Shown: positions 8,802 to 17,777, counted from the stretch's first letter. The stretch: DNA of 64,000 nucleotides from an uncultured Bacteroidota bacterium (GCA_903904855.1 CAIVEH010000236.1:20819-84818), one strand, 5' to 3'. The notes: generated by a model not told the origin, from the sequence alone. Numbers and translations are program-made.

Positions 8802-10082
8802 TTACTTTTTCTTTGGCGCCGCCTTCTTCGGGGCTGCTGCCTTTTTCGGGGCTGTTGCTTTTTCAGGAGCCGCTGCTTTTTTTGGCGCTACTGCCTTTTT
8901 CGGGGCTGCTTTCTTAGGAGCCGCTTTAGCCGGAGCAGCCTTTTTTGATACAGCTTTTTTAGGTGCAGCAGTAACAGCAGCTTTTGGCGGCGCCTCATTA
9001 TGCCGGTGATGTGTTTTGGCTATCACATCATGGGCTTCGTCTCTCGAATGTCCGGGAGGAGCCAATACCAGCCCTGCTTTTGAGAGGCCCTGCCACAGTA
9101 TTTTGTTCTGGAAGGCTATTGTGCCACCACCGCGTTTTCTTTGCGAAATCATACGGTTTATATCGCCGATACATACATACTGCTCATGGATTGTGACACC
9201 CCATTTGGCATGGTCATGAGTCTCAGGCCAGGCCCAGTGAGCGCCCATAAACCCAAGGTTCACATACTTGATGTCGAAGGTTTTGTGTATACCGTCGCTG
9301 TCGGCCATAGGAGGTATCGGGCCACGTATCCAGGTTTCGTCATCCATGTCGTCTTTCAGGGTTGGCCCTACCAGGTCGTTCCAGAAATCTTTATTCCATT
9401 CTTTGTTCTTAGCAATAACACTGAATGGCATATTGCCAATAGTTTTCAAGTTGATGGTATCACCATCTCCCTGGGGTTTAGGATCCAATGGTTGCGTGAG
9501 CAGGTAGAGCGGATCAGTTAATGGCAGGTCGGCGGGTGTATGAGAATAGTATACCTGCGGCTCCTGGTGATGCAGCATCTGTTCTGCAATCTTTGAGGCA
9601 GTGGCGAGGTCGAGCGAAAGGCACAAATAAGTCTGGCCGTACTTAGGTGTAGGATCTTCGGCTGCGCCCGGATCAATAAATTTCGGCCAAGAATGCAACA
9701 ACCAGTAGGCGGTCTTGGAATCGGTATCATACGCAATCACTCCTTTAGTGTGACCTTTTGAGCCATCGTCCTTGCGGTTGGTACTTTCGGGCATTTCATC
9801 GTTGTAAAGTATCCAGCCTGTTGACTTTGGCGGATTCTTAAAATTTTTGAACACCGATTCGAGTGTTTCATTAAGGGCCCCTTTACCGCTGTTAATAACA
9901 AACGGCGATTTGGTTACGTTCCTGTTCCTGGGATCAGGATCGCCATCAATTTTCGAGTCATAATAAACGTATTCGTAGCCTGTGGCTGCGTCGTTTCCCG
10001 CTCCTTTACCGAGCTGGGGTACTTTGTACATGAACCACCAGTCAACTGGTTGGCCACTTTCGTTTAGAGCTGATATCTTCAT
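8802..10082 (-). CDS. DNase II family protein with a histone H1-like Lys/Ala/Pro tail
   Basis: A 426-residue protein that closely follows the animal DNase II layout. The N-terminus reads ESGQPVDWWFMYKVPQ, then FKNPPKSTGWILYNDEMP, then the first HxK motif in KGHTKGVIAYD (H111, K113). YGQTYLCLSL follows, and the second HxK motif is DHAKWGV (H291, K293), with VCIGDINRMISQRKRGGGTI after it. In known DNase II the two HxK motifs form one phospholipase D-like active site that cuts DNA without metal ions. Residues 364-426 are an added tail of AAPKKA/APKKA units like bacterial H1-like proteins, probably binding DNA. Unlike animal DNase II there is no signal peptide: frames upstream of the ATG meet a stop within nine codons. 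Nuclease activity and the reason for a cytoplasmic form are inference. Confidence 0.85.
   Translation of the reverse strand: MKISALNESGQPVDWWFMYKVPQLGKGAGNDAATGYEYVYYDSKIDGDPDPRNRNVTKSPFVINSGKGALNETLESVFKNFKNPPKSTGWILYNDEMPESTNRKDDGSKGHTKGVIAYDTDSKTAYWLLHSWPKFIDPGAAEDPTPKYGQTYLCLSLDLATASKIAEQMLHHQEPQVYYSHTPADLPLTDPLYLLTQPLDPKPQGDGDTINLKTIGNMPFSVIAKNKEWNKDFWNDLVGPTLKDDMDDETWIRGPIPPMADSDGIHKTFDIKYVNLGFMGAHWAWPETHDHAKWGVTIHEQYVCIGDINRMISQRKRGGGTIAFQNKILWQGLSKAGLVLAPPGHSRDEAHDVIAKTHHRHNEAPPKAAVTAAPKKAVSKKAAPAKAAPKKAAPKKAVAPKKAAAPEKATAPKKAAAPKKAAPKKK
8805..8993 (-). repeat. Lys/Ala/Pro repeat tail of the DNase II-like protein
   Basis: The last 63 codons encode about ten degenerate repeats of the type (A)APKKA, with Lys and Ala making up most residues. 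At the DNA level this is a GC-rich run of imperfect 12-18 base units, unlike the rest of the gene. It gives rise to Gly/Ala/Phe-rich false frames on the plus strand. Repeats of this type occur in bacterial histone H1-like proteins. Confidence 0.85.
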
Positions 10083-10288
10083 GAAAATAAATTTTTGGCA
10101 AAGTACTCAATTATTTCAATTTTCATACTTTATACTGAAGTGTTTAACAACTTTTTTTTAAGCAGTTTTAAAGAATGCTACAGGCAACAGAAATAAACCC
10201 AGTGAATGTAAAAATCAGGTAGTATAAAAGCCAATCACTGAAAGAAATGAAAAGGATATTATGTTGCAAAAATCAGGTGATGATTAAT

Positions 10289-12325
10289 TCAGGCAATCTG
10301 CACTTTCTGGTTCCGCGCCAGCAGATAGGTTTCTCCTGCCAGCATTATCAGGGCCAGGATCACACATACCTTCCAGAGCGGAAAGGGCTCATCACTGTCG
10401 GAAATGTGGCCGGTATCACTGATATTCAGCCATTTGATATTGTCGCCTTTCCAGTCTTTTTTAAGTACACTTATATCCCTGAAATCCATCACCGATTCGC
10501 GCTTGTCCTGATTAAGTGCTATCCGGGTACTGTCACCGCCCGGCGAGCTGAGTGAATAAAAACCCGGTTGCTGAATTGCCTGGTCGGCAAACACATCAAG
10601 TCCTGCGCCATTGGGGCGTTGCGGAGGAATAATATCCACTCCCCTCGCATAAATGTGCACTGTATTCCGCTCAGTTACATTGGCCATAGGCAGGTATACT
10701 GCCTGCTGTGCGCCGGCGGTTATGGCATATATACTGCTTCCCCCGCTCTGCATGGCCATCTCATAAAGAAAGGGCGTAAAAAAGTAACTGCCGGGGAAAT
10801 TACCCGATTGAAGGTCGGCCGAAGTAGCACAGATATAAAGTTGCCCCCTCGATGGGGTATACCTTGCCAGCAAGGGATCGCCATTTCTGAAACTCAGTAC
10901 CGACTGCTGATTGGCGCTCAAACCGGCATGAATATTGTAATGCCAGTTGGCCACAGGCAATTGTACATTGTCGGGAATCTTTTCAAAGAGATCCTTTACA
11001 AGAGCGCTGCCTTGCTGCAACGAACTGGCGGTTTGCACCGCAGTATCTATTGCATCAATGCGAATATCACCAACTGATTTAAGGCCATCGTTTAATGCCT
11101 GTATATTGCCGGTTCTGCCAGGGAAAATACAGATGCTCTGGCCCTGCTGAAGGGCTTCATTGAGTGTTTTGCCGAGGGCATCATCTAAATGAGTTATGCC
11201 ATTCAGAATTACCAGATTGTACTGTTTCCATGCCTGGTAACTGGCAGGCGAAGAACTAATATCCACCGGGTTCAGCCTGAACCCATTATAAGCCCTGAAA
11301 GCAGCCTGTATATATGGGTTGGGCTGACCTTCGTTCAATACCAGTACAGACAGCGATGGTGAGCTACGGGCTGTTATCCTGAAGGTATCATCGAAACGCA
11401 TACCTGCATCATTAACAGTAAGTTCAATATTCTGCCACTCGGCATTATTTACCTGAAAACTGAGCGTATCACTACGTTCATTCTTTTCAGTGAAACTGAG
11501 TGAAGCGGCGCTTTTCACCTGGCCATTTATGGCAAGGTTCAGCACAGGGTTGTCTTTTGGCACCTTACCGGCCATGTGAGTGCGCACTACCAGCGCATTG
11601 CCTTTGCCGGTCTGCAAAACAGGTGTGGTAAGAAAAGCTGTATCGATATAAATATCGGCGGCCTCATCAGTTTGCACAGGCAGCCCTGAAAAGGTTATGT
11701 TCTTAAGAAGCGCTTTATCAGGTATTACCGGAAAAGCGTTTAGCTGGAAATCGGAATAGTAGTACAAATCAGCTTCGCCCGCGCCTTCGTTCTGCAGAAT
11801 GCTCTGGGTGGTTTGGAGTACCTGGTTCACAGTTCGCAGCGAAGAACTTACATCGGTATTATTAATCTCCCTGATTACTTTATCTGCAGGTTCTGCCCTG
11901 AAACTGGCGGGAATATCATTGGTAAGAAATACAAACCTGCTGCCCGGCACCGAATGTAATACCTGTTTGCGTGCGGCTTCCCTGGCAATATCCAACACAC
12001 TCCTGGCGCCTTTCTTGGCGCTCATGCTATAGCTGTTGTCCAGATAAATAACCTGTATCTTATTTCCGGCAGTTTTCGTGTTTGCCTTATTGAAGAAGGG
12101 CTGGGCAAAAGCAAGTATCAGGGTTGCAAGAAACAGCAGGCGCATAGCCAGCAGCCATTTGTAACGCACCTGACTTTGTTTGCGGCTGTTGAGTTGTATA
12201 TTCTTCAAAAACCGGGTGTGCGGAAACAATACAACCTTATACTTTCGCAGGTTGAATAAGTGTATAATTACCGGTATAGCCAGCGCCAGACCCGCAACCA
12301 GAAAAAGAGGATATAGAAAACTCAC
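10289..12325 (-). CDS. BatA domain membrane protein (aerotolerance-type, VWA-like)
   Basis: The protein begins with the BatA N-terminal signature SFLYPLFLVAGLALAIPVIIHLFNLRKY, then FPHTRFLKNIQ and a second membrane helix (LLFLATLILAFAQPFF). A von Willebrand A-like domain follows at about residues 85-220, with VIYLDNSYSMSA (a DxSxS-type metal site). After it come beta-rich regions and a glutamine-amidotransferase-like stretch (YNLVILNGI, SICIFPGRTGN), and a last membrane helix (VCVILALIMLAGETYLLA) near the C-terminus. The frame is open from a TTG at 12394, but the GTG at 12325 gives the normal family N-terminus and avoids overlap with the toxin remnant, so I choose it. Members are large inner-membrane proteins of Bacteroidota with poorly defined function. 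Confidence 0.85.
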   Translation of the reverse strand: MSFLYPLFLVAGLALAIPVIIHLFNLRKYKVVLFPHTRFLKNIQLNSRKQSQVRYKWLLAMRLLFLATLILAFAQPFFNKANTKTAGNKIQVIYLDNSYSMSAKKGARSVLDIAREAARKQVLHSVPGSRFVFLTNDIPASFRAEPADKVIREINNTDVSSSLRTVNQVLQTTQSILQNEGAGEADLYYYSDFQLNAFPVIPDKALLKNITFSGLPVQTDEAADIYIDTAFLTTPVLQTGKGNALVVRTHMAGKVPKDNPVLNLAINGQVKSAASLSFTEKNERSDTLSFQVNNAEWQNIELTVNDAGMRFDDTFRITARSSPSLSVLVLNEGQPNPYIQAAFRAYNGFRLNPVDISSSPASYQAWKQYNLVILNGITHLDDALGKTLNEALQQGQSICIFPGRTGNIQALNDGLKSVGDIRIDAIDTAVQTASSLQQGSALVKDLFEKIPDNVQLPVANWHYNIHAGLSANQQSVLSFRNGDPLLARYTPSRGQLYICATSADLQSGNFPGSYFFTPFLYEMAMQSGGSSIYAITAGAQQAVYLPMANVTERNTVHIYARGVDIIPPQRPNGAGLDVFADQAIQQPGFYSLSSPGGDSTRIALNQDKRESVMDFRDISVLKKDWKGDNIKWLNISDTGHISDSDEPFPLWKVCVILALIMLAGETYLLARNQKVQIA

Positions 12326-12386
12326 CGGACAAATATAGGTGAATGGCTGTAAAAGCGGGGGTATTTTAACGTTTTCAATAGTTGGA

Positions 12387-12680
12387 TCAATCAATAAACC
12401 ATTTCTCTGCGGTTAGTATTATATTGGTGATAACAATAGTATATGATAATTTATCCAGGTTGAAATGAATATTAAATGAAAAATTATTCGGATGGATTAA
12501 GCATATATTTCTCTATCTTATTGCATATGCTTCAGGATTATTCATAAGTCGGATTATAGCTTCATTTATTGAAGCAGCAAATTTTTTCTCTAGTTCGTTT
12601 TACTGGTATTTATACCATGCTTTTGCAGCTTTTACGTTCTATGCAACTACTTTAAGATAAATGATCTTGTAAGTTGGCAT
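12387..12680 (-). pseudogene. Decayed RelE/ParE-type toxin
   Basis: The minus-strand frame starting at ATG 12678-12680 reads MPTYKIIYLKVVA, stop, NVKAAKAWYKYQ, stop, NELEKKFAASINEAIIRLM, then NNPEAYAIR, stop, RNICLIHPNNFSFNIHFN and LDKLSYTIVITNII. The order of these pieces matches RelE/ParE toxins: an N-terminal strand, an AxxWY helix, an ExxxxxF helix, and the strands RNxRxxxxxxFPYxIxF and IVITAIIH. Three in-frame stops (TAG, TAA, TAG) make it non-functional. The reading frame is otherwise kept to the TGA at 12387-12389. Its start overlaps the stop of the antitoxin remnant by one base (TAATG), as in intact operons. Confidence 0.75.
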
Positions 12681-12908
12681 TAATCATCAACTTTATCCAA
12701 TTCAGCTAATAACTCTTCAATTGGAATAACCTTTTGGGATAGTCAGATATTTCCAGTAAATTTTTGTCAATAATATTTTTTCCCATTGAGGTAATTCTCC
12801 ATCTATATTATCAACTTCAGGGTACTTATTTCTACTGATATTCCACTCCTCAATCTGAATGATTACCGCAGTTGTTTGTCCGGAATTATCTGATACATAG
12901 TGGAGCAT
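12680..12908 (-). pseudogene. Decayed antitoxin partner of the RelE/ParE remnant
   Basis: From ATG at 12908 the frame reads MLHYVSDNSGQTTAVIIQIE and EWNISRNKYPEVDN, the pattern of small Bacteroidota antitoxins encoded before RelE/ParE toxins. The frame is then lost. A shift near the A6 run (12776-12781, minus strand) restores NIIDKNLLEISDYPKRL, and a second shift near 12731-12738 restores KVIPIEELLAELDKVDD before the TAA at 12680-12682. Two frameshifts in about 75 codons, next to a toxin with three stops, show decay of the whole module. The restored frames are my reconstruction. Confidence 0.65.
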
Positions 12909-13033
12909 GATAGCAATTTTAAGGAAAAATCTAATAAGGCTAAAAGTTCTCCAAGGCCAATTGTACCTGATTTTGGTTAGTAAATGTTTCAAACGGCCTA
13001 TAAATCATTACTTTTGCCTCCCAATACAGGTAA

Positions 13034-13459
13034 ATGAATATAAATAAACAAAGACCTATAAGAGTATTGGTAGCCAAGGTTGGCCTCGACGGACATGACA
13101 GGGGCGCTAAAGTTGTGGCTACTTCGCTCAGGGATGCAGGTATGGAAGTAATATATACCGGCCTGCGGCAGACACCTGAAATGGTTGTGAATACTGCCTT
13201 ACAGGAAGATGTGGATGCAATAGGTATCAGCATCCTCAGTGGTGCGCATATGACTTTGTTCCCTAAAGTGCTTCAGTTAATGAAGGAAAAAGGCCTTGAA
13301 AATGTATTGCTTACCGGTGGTGGTATAATACCTGAAGAAGATATGGAGCAATTGCATTCTATTGGTGTTGGACGGTTGTTTGCACCCAGTGCTCCGACAG
13401 CGGGTATTGCAGATTACATCAGCTCATGGGTTAAGGAGCACAGAAGTGAACTGCTGTGA
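13034..13459 (+). CDS. Stand-alone cobalamin (B12)-binding subunit of an acyl-CoA mutase
   Basis: A 141-residue protein that is only the B12-binding Rossmann domain. It has the histidine-on motif DGHDRG (DxHxxG, where His replaces the lower cobalt ligand), then SILSGAHM and [13 protein letters not shown] (GG motif near the corrin tail). The sequence [17 protein letters not shown] is typical of methylmalonyl-CoA mutase-type C-terminal domains. Separate small subunits of this kind pair with a large catalytic subunit in isobutyryl-CoA, 2-hydroxyisobutyryl-CoA or archaeal methylmalonyl-CoA mutases. No large subunit lies in this window. It precedes an enoyl-CoA hydratase by 64 bases, and a cobalamin adenosyltransferase is 2 kb away. 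The specific reaction is unknown. Confidence 0.9.
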   Translation: MNINKQRPIRVLVAKVGLDGHDRGAKVVATSLRDAGMEVIYTGLRQTPEMVVNTALQEDVDAIGISILSGAHMTLFPKVLQLMKEKGLENVLLTGGGIIPEEDMEQLHSIGVGRLFAPSAPTAGIADYISSWVKEHRSELL

Positions 13460-13523
13460 GACAGATGGCAATTGATAATTAGAAAATTGAATTGAATCAA
13501 AACAAATAATAAATTTCACAAAA

Positions 13524-14303
13524 ATGTACAAAACATTACTTACAGAGCTGGAGAAAGGCACATTGGTTATAACAGTGAACAGGCCTGACAAAATGAATGC
13601 TTTAAACAAAGATGTTATTGAAGAACTTGGCATTGTATTGGATGAAGTATATAACAACGATGAAATAAAATCGGCCATTATCACCGGTGCAGGCGAGAAA
13701 GCTTTTGTGGCAGGCGCCGACATCAGTGAGTTTATTTCTCTTGATGCAGCAGGTGGATCTGGCCTTGCCAAAAAAGGACAGGTTAATGTATTTGATAAAA
13801 TAGAAAATTGCCCAAAGCCGGTAGTAGCTGCTGTTAATGGTTTTTCATTAGGTGGGGGTTGCGAGTTGGCGATGGCCTGCCATTTCAGGGTAGCCTCAGC
13901 GAATGCAAAATTCGGTCAACCAGAAGTGAATCTTGGACTGATTCCAGGTTATGGTGGCACACAGCGCCTTACACGCCTCATAGGCAAAGGGAAAGCAATG
14001 GAAATGATCATGACGGCTGATATGGTGGGCGCTGAAGATGCGAAAGCGCTCGGGCTTGTAAATCATGTATTTGCGTCGGAAGAACTTCTGGCAAAAACAA
14101 AAGAAATATTGCAAAAAATACAATTAAAAGCTCCTGTTGCAGTGGCACATGTTATTGCCTGCATTAATGATTCAGCAAATGGTGATCATCATGGATTTGA
14201 GCATGAAATTGAGCGTTTTGGGGCTTGTTTTACTACAGATGACATGAAAGAAGGGGTTAATGCGTTTCTGGAAAAAAGAAAACCTGTGTTTAAAGGAAAA
14301 TAA
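13524..14303 (+). CDS. Enoyl-CoA hydratase/isomerase
   Basis: A 259-residue crotonase-fold protein of normal length. It shows the oxyanion-hole segments AGEKAFVAGADISEF and NGFSLGGGCELAMACHFRVA, with glutamates at E114 and E134 (FGQPEVNLGLIPGYGGTQRL) at the positions of the two catalytic acids of true hydratases. It would hydrate trans-2-enoyl-CoA to 3-hydroxyacyl-CoA in beta-oxidation or amino-acid breakdown. It lies directly after the B12-binding subunit on the same strand, so the two may serve one acyl-CoA pathway. Substrate chain length cannot be judged from the sequence. Confidence 0.93.
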   Translation: MYKTLLTELEKGTLVITVNRPDKMNALNKDVIEELGIVLDEVYNNDEIKSAIITGAGEKAFVAGADISEFISLDAAGGSGLAKKGQVNVFDKIENCPKPVVAAVNGFSLGGGCELAMACHFRVASANAKFGQPEVNLGLIPGYGGTQRLTRLIGKGKAMEMIMTADMVGAEDAKALGLVNHVFASEELLAKTKEILQKIQLKAPVAVAHVIACINDSANGDHHGFEHEIERFGACFTTDDMKEGVNAFLEKRKPVFKGK

Positions 14304-14334
14304 TTTATAACTTCAACCTCAAATTTTTCCGTAC

Positions 14335-15285
14335 ATGCAGGCCAGAGTTATCAGAAACTTAGTGGCGCTTTCATTTTGTATGGCTACAGCCTATGCAACC
14401 AGCGCCCAAGATGCACACAGACTTTATGTTGAACCAGACGGTTGGGCTATTGGTATGAACATAGGCTTAAGTGACCTGTGGGGTAATATAGGCACCGCTT
14501 CTCCGATTGAACATTACAGCAACAGCAAGTACTTTGATAAGATTACCATGATGGGTGGTTTGTTTGGCCGGTATAATGTGCACCCTGGGTTTGGACTACG
14601 CGGACAGCTCAATTATGGATCTTTATATGCAACAGATAAATGGAACTATGACCTCGCCAAGAAAGCAAGTACTCAGGGCGAGGATGCTTACCAGCGATAT
14701 GCCCGCGCTCAAAACGTAAAAGATGTTATGTTTGAAGGAACCTTACTGATGGAGCTTACTCCCCGCAGATTGAATCCTGAAGGCAAAAAAGCATTTAAAC
14801 GCGGACAGCCATTCATAGGCCTTGGTATATCATATTTTCACTTTACTCCTTACAGTACTATAGCCGCAAGCCAGACATGGGTAAAAACCTATGATCTTCA
14901 CCTTGAAGGGCAGGGATTCGGTCCAACATATCCTAAACAATATTCGTTATGGGCGCCTGCAATACCAATGGTAATCGGTTACAGGTGGGATTTGGGCCAG
15001 CATCTGAATCTTGGTATTGAATATATGTTCAGGTATACCTTTTTGAAATACCTTGATGGTGTTAGTGGTAAGTACATTGACCCCACAGCATTTGCAGCAC
15101 ATCTGACTCCCGCGCAAGCAAAAACTGCAGCAGAGGTAGCAGATAAAGGTTACTGGTATGGTCTTGAGCCTCAAAATGCAGCTGGCAACATGAGAGGTAA
15201 TTCGGCATTTACTGATAAGTATTCTACTATTTCAATTACCATTTATTTCAAAGTAGCTACCCGCACAGCAAAGTGGTGGCATTAA
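14335..15285 (+). CDS. Outer membrane beta-barrel protein, function unknown
   Basis: A 316-residue exported protein with a signal peptide (to ATSAQ near residue 24). The body has alternating aromatic/glycine strands such as WAIGMNIGLSDLWGNIG, GLFGRYNVHPGFGLRGQLNY and NLGIEYMFRYTFLKYLD, and it ends in a hydrophobic strand with Phe (ISITIYFKV) close to the C-terminus. This fits a small outer-membrane beta-barrel. It follows the enoyl-CoA hydratase by 31 bases, but I see no functional link. I do not recognise a more specific family. Confidence 0.7.
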   Translation: MQARVIRNLVALSFCMATAYATSAQDAHRLYVEPDGWAIGMNIGLSDLWGNIGTASPIEHYSNSKYFDKITMMGGLFGRYNVHPGFGLRGQLNYGSLYATDKWNYDLAKKASTQGEDAYQRYARAQNVKDVMFEGTLLMELTPRRLNPEGKKAFKRGQPFIGLGISYFHFTPYSTIAASQTWVKTYDLHLEGQGFGPTYPKQYSLWAPAIPMVIGYRWDLGQHLNLGIEYMFRYTFLKYLDGVSGKYIDPTAFAAHLTPAQAKTAAEVADKGYWYGLEPQNAAGNMRGNSAFTDKYSTISITIYFKVATRTAKWWH

Positions 15286-15289
15286 TTGA

Positions 15290-15392
15290 TTAATGGCTGA
15301 ATTACTGAATGGCTCAATTTCTTAATTGCCGGAATTATTCTGTTTTACCATTAATTAAGCAATTGAGTAATTATGTAATTGAGTAATTCCCA
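15290..15392. repeat. AT-rich decayed short repeats between convergent genes
   Basis: Between the outer-membrane protein gene and the convergent adenosyltransferase gene the sequence consists of near-copies of ATTGATTAATGGCTGAATTA and AATTGAGTAATT. AATTGAGTAATT occurs twice, 16 bases apart, and partial inverted copies occur earlier. The copies can pair and may serve as a weak bidirectional terminator. Confidence 0.45.
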
Positions 15393-15398
15393 AAAGTA

Positions 15399-15956
15399 TT
15401 ACAACCTTGCCCTCCAGGGAATTTCAGATGCGTTATTCAGGTGAGAGATATAACGGGAAAGCACAAAAAGATAATCTGATAACCGGTTAAGGTATTGAAT
15501 TATCAGTGGCGGTATAAATTCGTCTTGTTCCTGCATACCCACTGTTATTCTTTCAGCACGGCGGCATACACAGCGGGCCACATGGCAGGTGGATGATGCA
15601 AGGTTGCCACCAGTAAGTATAAACGAGCGCATTTCGGGCAGCACTGCATTCATTTCATCAATCTGCTCTTCCAGCCAGGTAACATCGCTCTCATGCAGGT
15701 CGGGTAGCTTTATATTTACTTCTTTATCAGGGTTGGTAGCCAGAGCTGAACCAATGGTAAATAACCTGTCCTGTATTTCTCGTATTGATTCCGATATCTT
15801 TTCATTGGCACACAGATCGTTCACCATTCCAAGATAAGAATTGAGCTCATCTACTGTGCCGTAGCTTTCAATGCGGATATGACTTTTAGGCACCCGCACA
15901 CCACCTATCAGACTGGTACCACCCTTATCACCTGTTTTTGTGTATATCTTAAACAT
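15399..15956 (-). CDS. Cob(I)yrinic acid a,c-diamide adenosyltransferase, PduO type
   Basis: A 185-residue ATP:cob(I)alamin adenosyltransferase of the PduO/MMAB type. The N-terminal ATP-binding signature is YTKTGDKGGTSLIGG, followed by VPKSHIRIESYGTVDELNSY, then FILTGGNLASSTCHVARCVC and RRAERI, and the C-terminal YLNRLSDYLFVLSRY. It moves adenosyl from ATP to cob(I)alamin to make adenosylcobalamin in the cytosol. The product is the cofactor of acyl-CoA mutases, so its closeness to the B12-binding subunit at 13034 makes functional sense. It is the only corrinoid-modifying gene in the window. Confidence 0.95.
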   Translation of the reverse strand: MFKIYTKTGDKGGTSLIGGVRVPKSHIRIESYGTVDELNSYLGMVNDLCANEKISESIREIQDRLFTIGSALATNPDKEVNIKLPDLHESDVTWLEEQIDEMNAVLPEMRSFILTGGNLASSTCHVARCVCRRAERITVGMQEQDEFIPPLIIQYLNRLSDYLFVLSRYISHLNNASEIPWRARL

Positions 15957-16103
15957 AAACTACAAAGCCCTGAATGGGCTTCCCTTTTTTATCTGAAAAT
16001 TTCCTTTTCCTGAATATTATTGCTATGTTTTATTGGATGAGTTCGGGATTTTCCTTCACCGTTACTATTGACACAGTTTATACCGATTTTGGCAATACTT
16101 TTG

Positions 16104-16802
16104 CTATGCCATTTGTGCCACCTGTTTTGCATCCGTTTCCACCATCCCATCTCTAATCCTGATTACCCTGTGCGTATATTTTGCAATATCCTCTTCATGG
16201 GTTACCAGCACTACTGTATTGCCTTGCTTATGTATCTGCCCGAATAATTCCATTATTTCAATAGATGTTTTACTGTCCAGGTTACCTGTCGGCTCATCCG
16301 CCAGCAGCAATGACGGGTTGTTGATCAATGCCCTGGCAATAGCAACTCTCTGGCTCTGACCGCCTGATAATTCGTTGGGTTTATGATGTGCCCTGTCGGT
16401 AAGACCAACCTTTTCCAACATTGCACGGGCTCTTTCTTCTCTTTCTTTTCGGCTGGCACCAGCATAAATAAGCGGCAGGGCTACATTTTCCCATGCAGTA
16501 AGTCGAGGCAGCAGATTGAACTGCTGAAACACAAACCCTATCTCCATATTACGTACATCAGCAAGCTGATCGTCGGCCATGTTGCTCACATTCTTTCCAT
16601 TCAGGACATATATACCTCCGCTGGGAGAATCGAGGCAACCCAAAATATTCATTAGCGTAGATTTACCTGAACCAGACGGCCCCATCAATGCCACATATTC
16701 ATTCTGACTGATAAGCAAATCAATCCCTTTGAGTACAGGTAGTTCCTGCTTACCCAGATAGTAGCTTTTGCGAATATTATTGAGCCTTATTACCTCTTTC
16801 AT
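16104..16802 (-). CDS. ABC transporter ATP-binding protein (LolD/MacB type)
   Basis: A 232-residue ATPase with Walker [10 protein letters not shown] (residues 41-49), Q-loop [18 protein letters not shown], signature LSGGQSQR, Walker [14 protein letters not shown] and switch His in VLVTHEE. The [16 protein letters not shown] and GNLDSKTS segments are typical of the LolD/MacB/FtsE-like family, which drives lipoprotein release or mechanotransmission export. No permease gene is adjacent; the partner must be encoded elsewhere. The gene is divergent from ispE, with 126 bases between the starts. Confidence 0.93.
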   Translation of the reverse strand: MKEVIRLNNIRKSYYLGKQELPVLKGIDLLISQNEYVALMGPSGSGKSTLMNILGCLDSPSGGIYVLNGKNVSNMADDQLADVRNMEIGFVFQQFNLLPRLTAWENVALPLIYAGASRKEREERARAMLEKVGLTDRAHHKPNELSGGQSQRVAIARALINNPSLLLADEPTGNLDSKTSIEIMELFGQIHKQGNTVVLVTHEEDIAKYTHRVIRIRDGMVETDAKQVAQMA

Positions 16803-16928
16803 TTTACAGTCCTGAGTCTTTAGTATTTAGTCTAAAGTAAGCGAATCTCCATAAAAAAGAATTCGAAGACATTTTAGCTAAATACTATTGTATTAATTTT
16901 CAAAAATACACATAATTTCACCCTTTGT

Positions 16929-17777
16929 ATGCTTTGTTTTCCAAATTGTAAAATCAATATCGGCTTATACGTTACCCGCAAGAGACCTGATGGGTATCAT
17001 GATATTGAGACAGTATTTTATCCCATAATAGCAGAGGCTATGGCGGGCGAGCCCATGAATATGCAGCTTCGTGATGTGCTTGAAGTGGTAAATGCACCTG
17101 TTACGAGCCTACATATGACCGGATTACCTGTTAAGGGGAATGACAGTGATAATCTTGTGTTTAAGGCATATCATTTACTTAAAAACAGGTTTCCTGGTAT
17201 TGTTTCGGGCCTGGATATTTACCTCCATAAAGTTATACCAATGGGAGCCGGCCTTGGTGGAGGATCGGCCGACGGAGCATTTATGCTGCGTCTGCTGAAT
17301 GATTATTTTCAATTAAAGTTAAGTAAACCTGAACTGGCAGAAATGGCTCTGCAATTGGGTAGCGATTGCCCTTTCTTTATTCATAATAATCCTCAGTTTG
17401 CCACTGGCAGGGGGGAGCAAATGAATGATATAATGCTTGACCTGAACGCATACTGCCTGCAGATCATTTGCCCGGAGGTTCATGTATCTACGGCAAAGGC
17501 CTTCTCAATGATACAACCAAAATCTGCCACTTTTAATCTGCAGCGGTTACCGGAATTACCAATCAGTGAATGGAAAAATTGTGTAGCTAATGATTTTGAA
17601 GCGCCGGTTTTTGAAATGCACCCTGAACTGGCTGAAGTAAAACAGGCATTGTATGATCAGGGCTCTGTTTATGCATCAATGAGCGGGAGCGGCTCAGCCA
17701 TATATGGTTTGTTTGAGAAAGGGGAAAAGGGGAAAATTAAATCCAGTATTCCTTTTAAAGAATTTTACCTGCAATAA
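16929..17777 (+). CDS. ispE: 4-(cytidine 5'-diphospho)-2-C-methyl-D-erythritol kinase
   Basis: A 282-residue GHMP kinase. The N-terminal motif is NCKINIGLYVTRKRPDGYHD, the ATP loop is MGAGLGGGSADGA (about residues 105-117), and motif 3 near the C-terminus is SMSGSGSAIYGLF. These define IspE, which phosphorylates CDP-methylerythritol in the non-mevalonate isoprenoid pathway. Length is normal for the family. The gene is alone between the divergent ABC ATPase gene and a strong terminator at 17777. Confidence 0.95.
   Translation: MLCFPNCKINIGLYVTRKRPDGYHDIETVFYPIIAEAMAGEPMNMQLRDVLEVVNAPVTSLHMTGLPVKGNDSDNLVFKAYHLLKNRFPGIVSGLDIYLHKVIPMGAGLGGGSADGAFMLRLLNDYFQLKLSKPELAEMALQLGSDCPFFIHNNPQFATGRGEQMNDIMLDLNAYCLQIICPEVHVSTAKAFSMIQPKSATFNLQRLPELPISEWKNCVANDFEAPVFEMHPELAEVKQALYDQGSVYASMSGSGSAIYGLFEKGEKGKIKSSIPFKEFYLQ

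Noticed and set aside
8788..9009. Plus-strand frame rich in Gly/Ala/Phe
   Set aside because: It is the antisense reading of the Lys/Ala/Pro repeat tail of the DNase II-like gene; the composition follows from that repeat.
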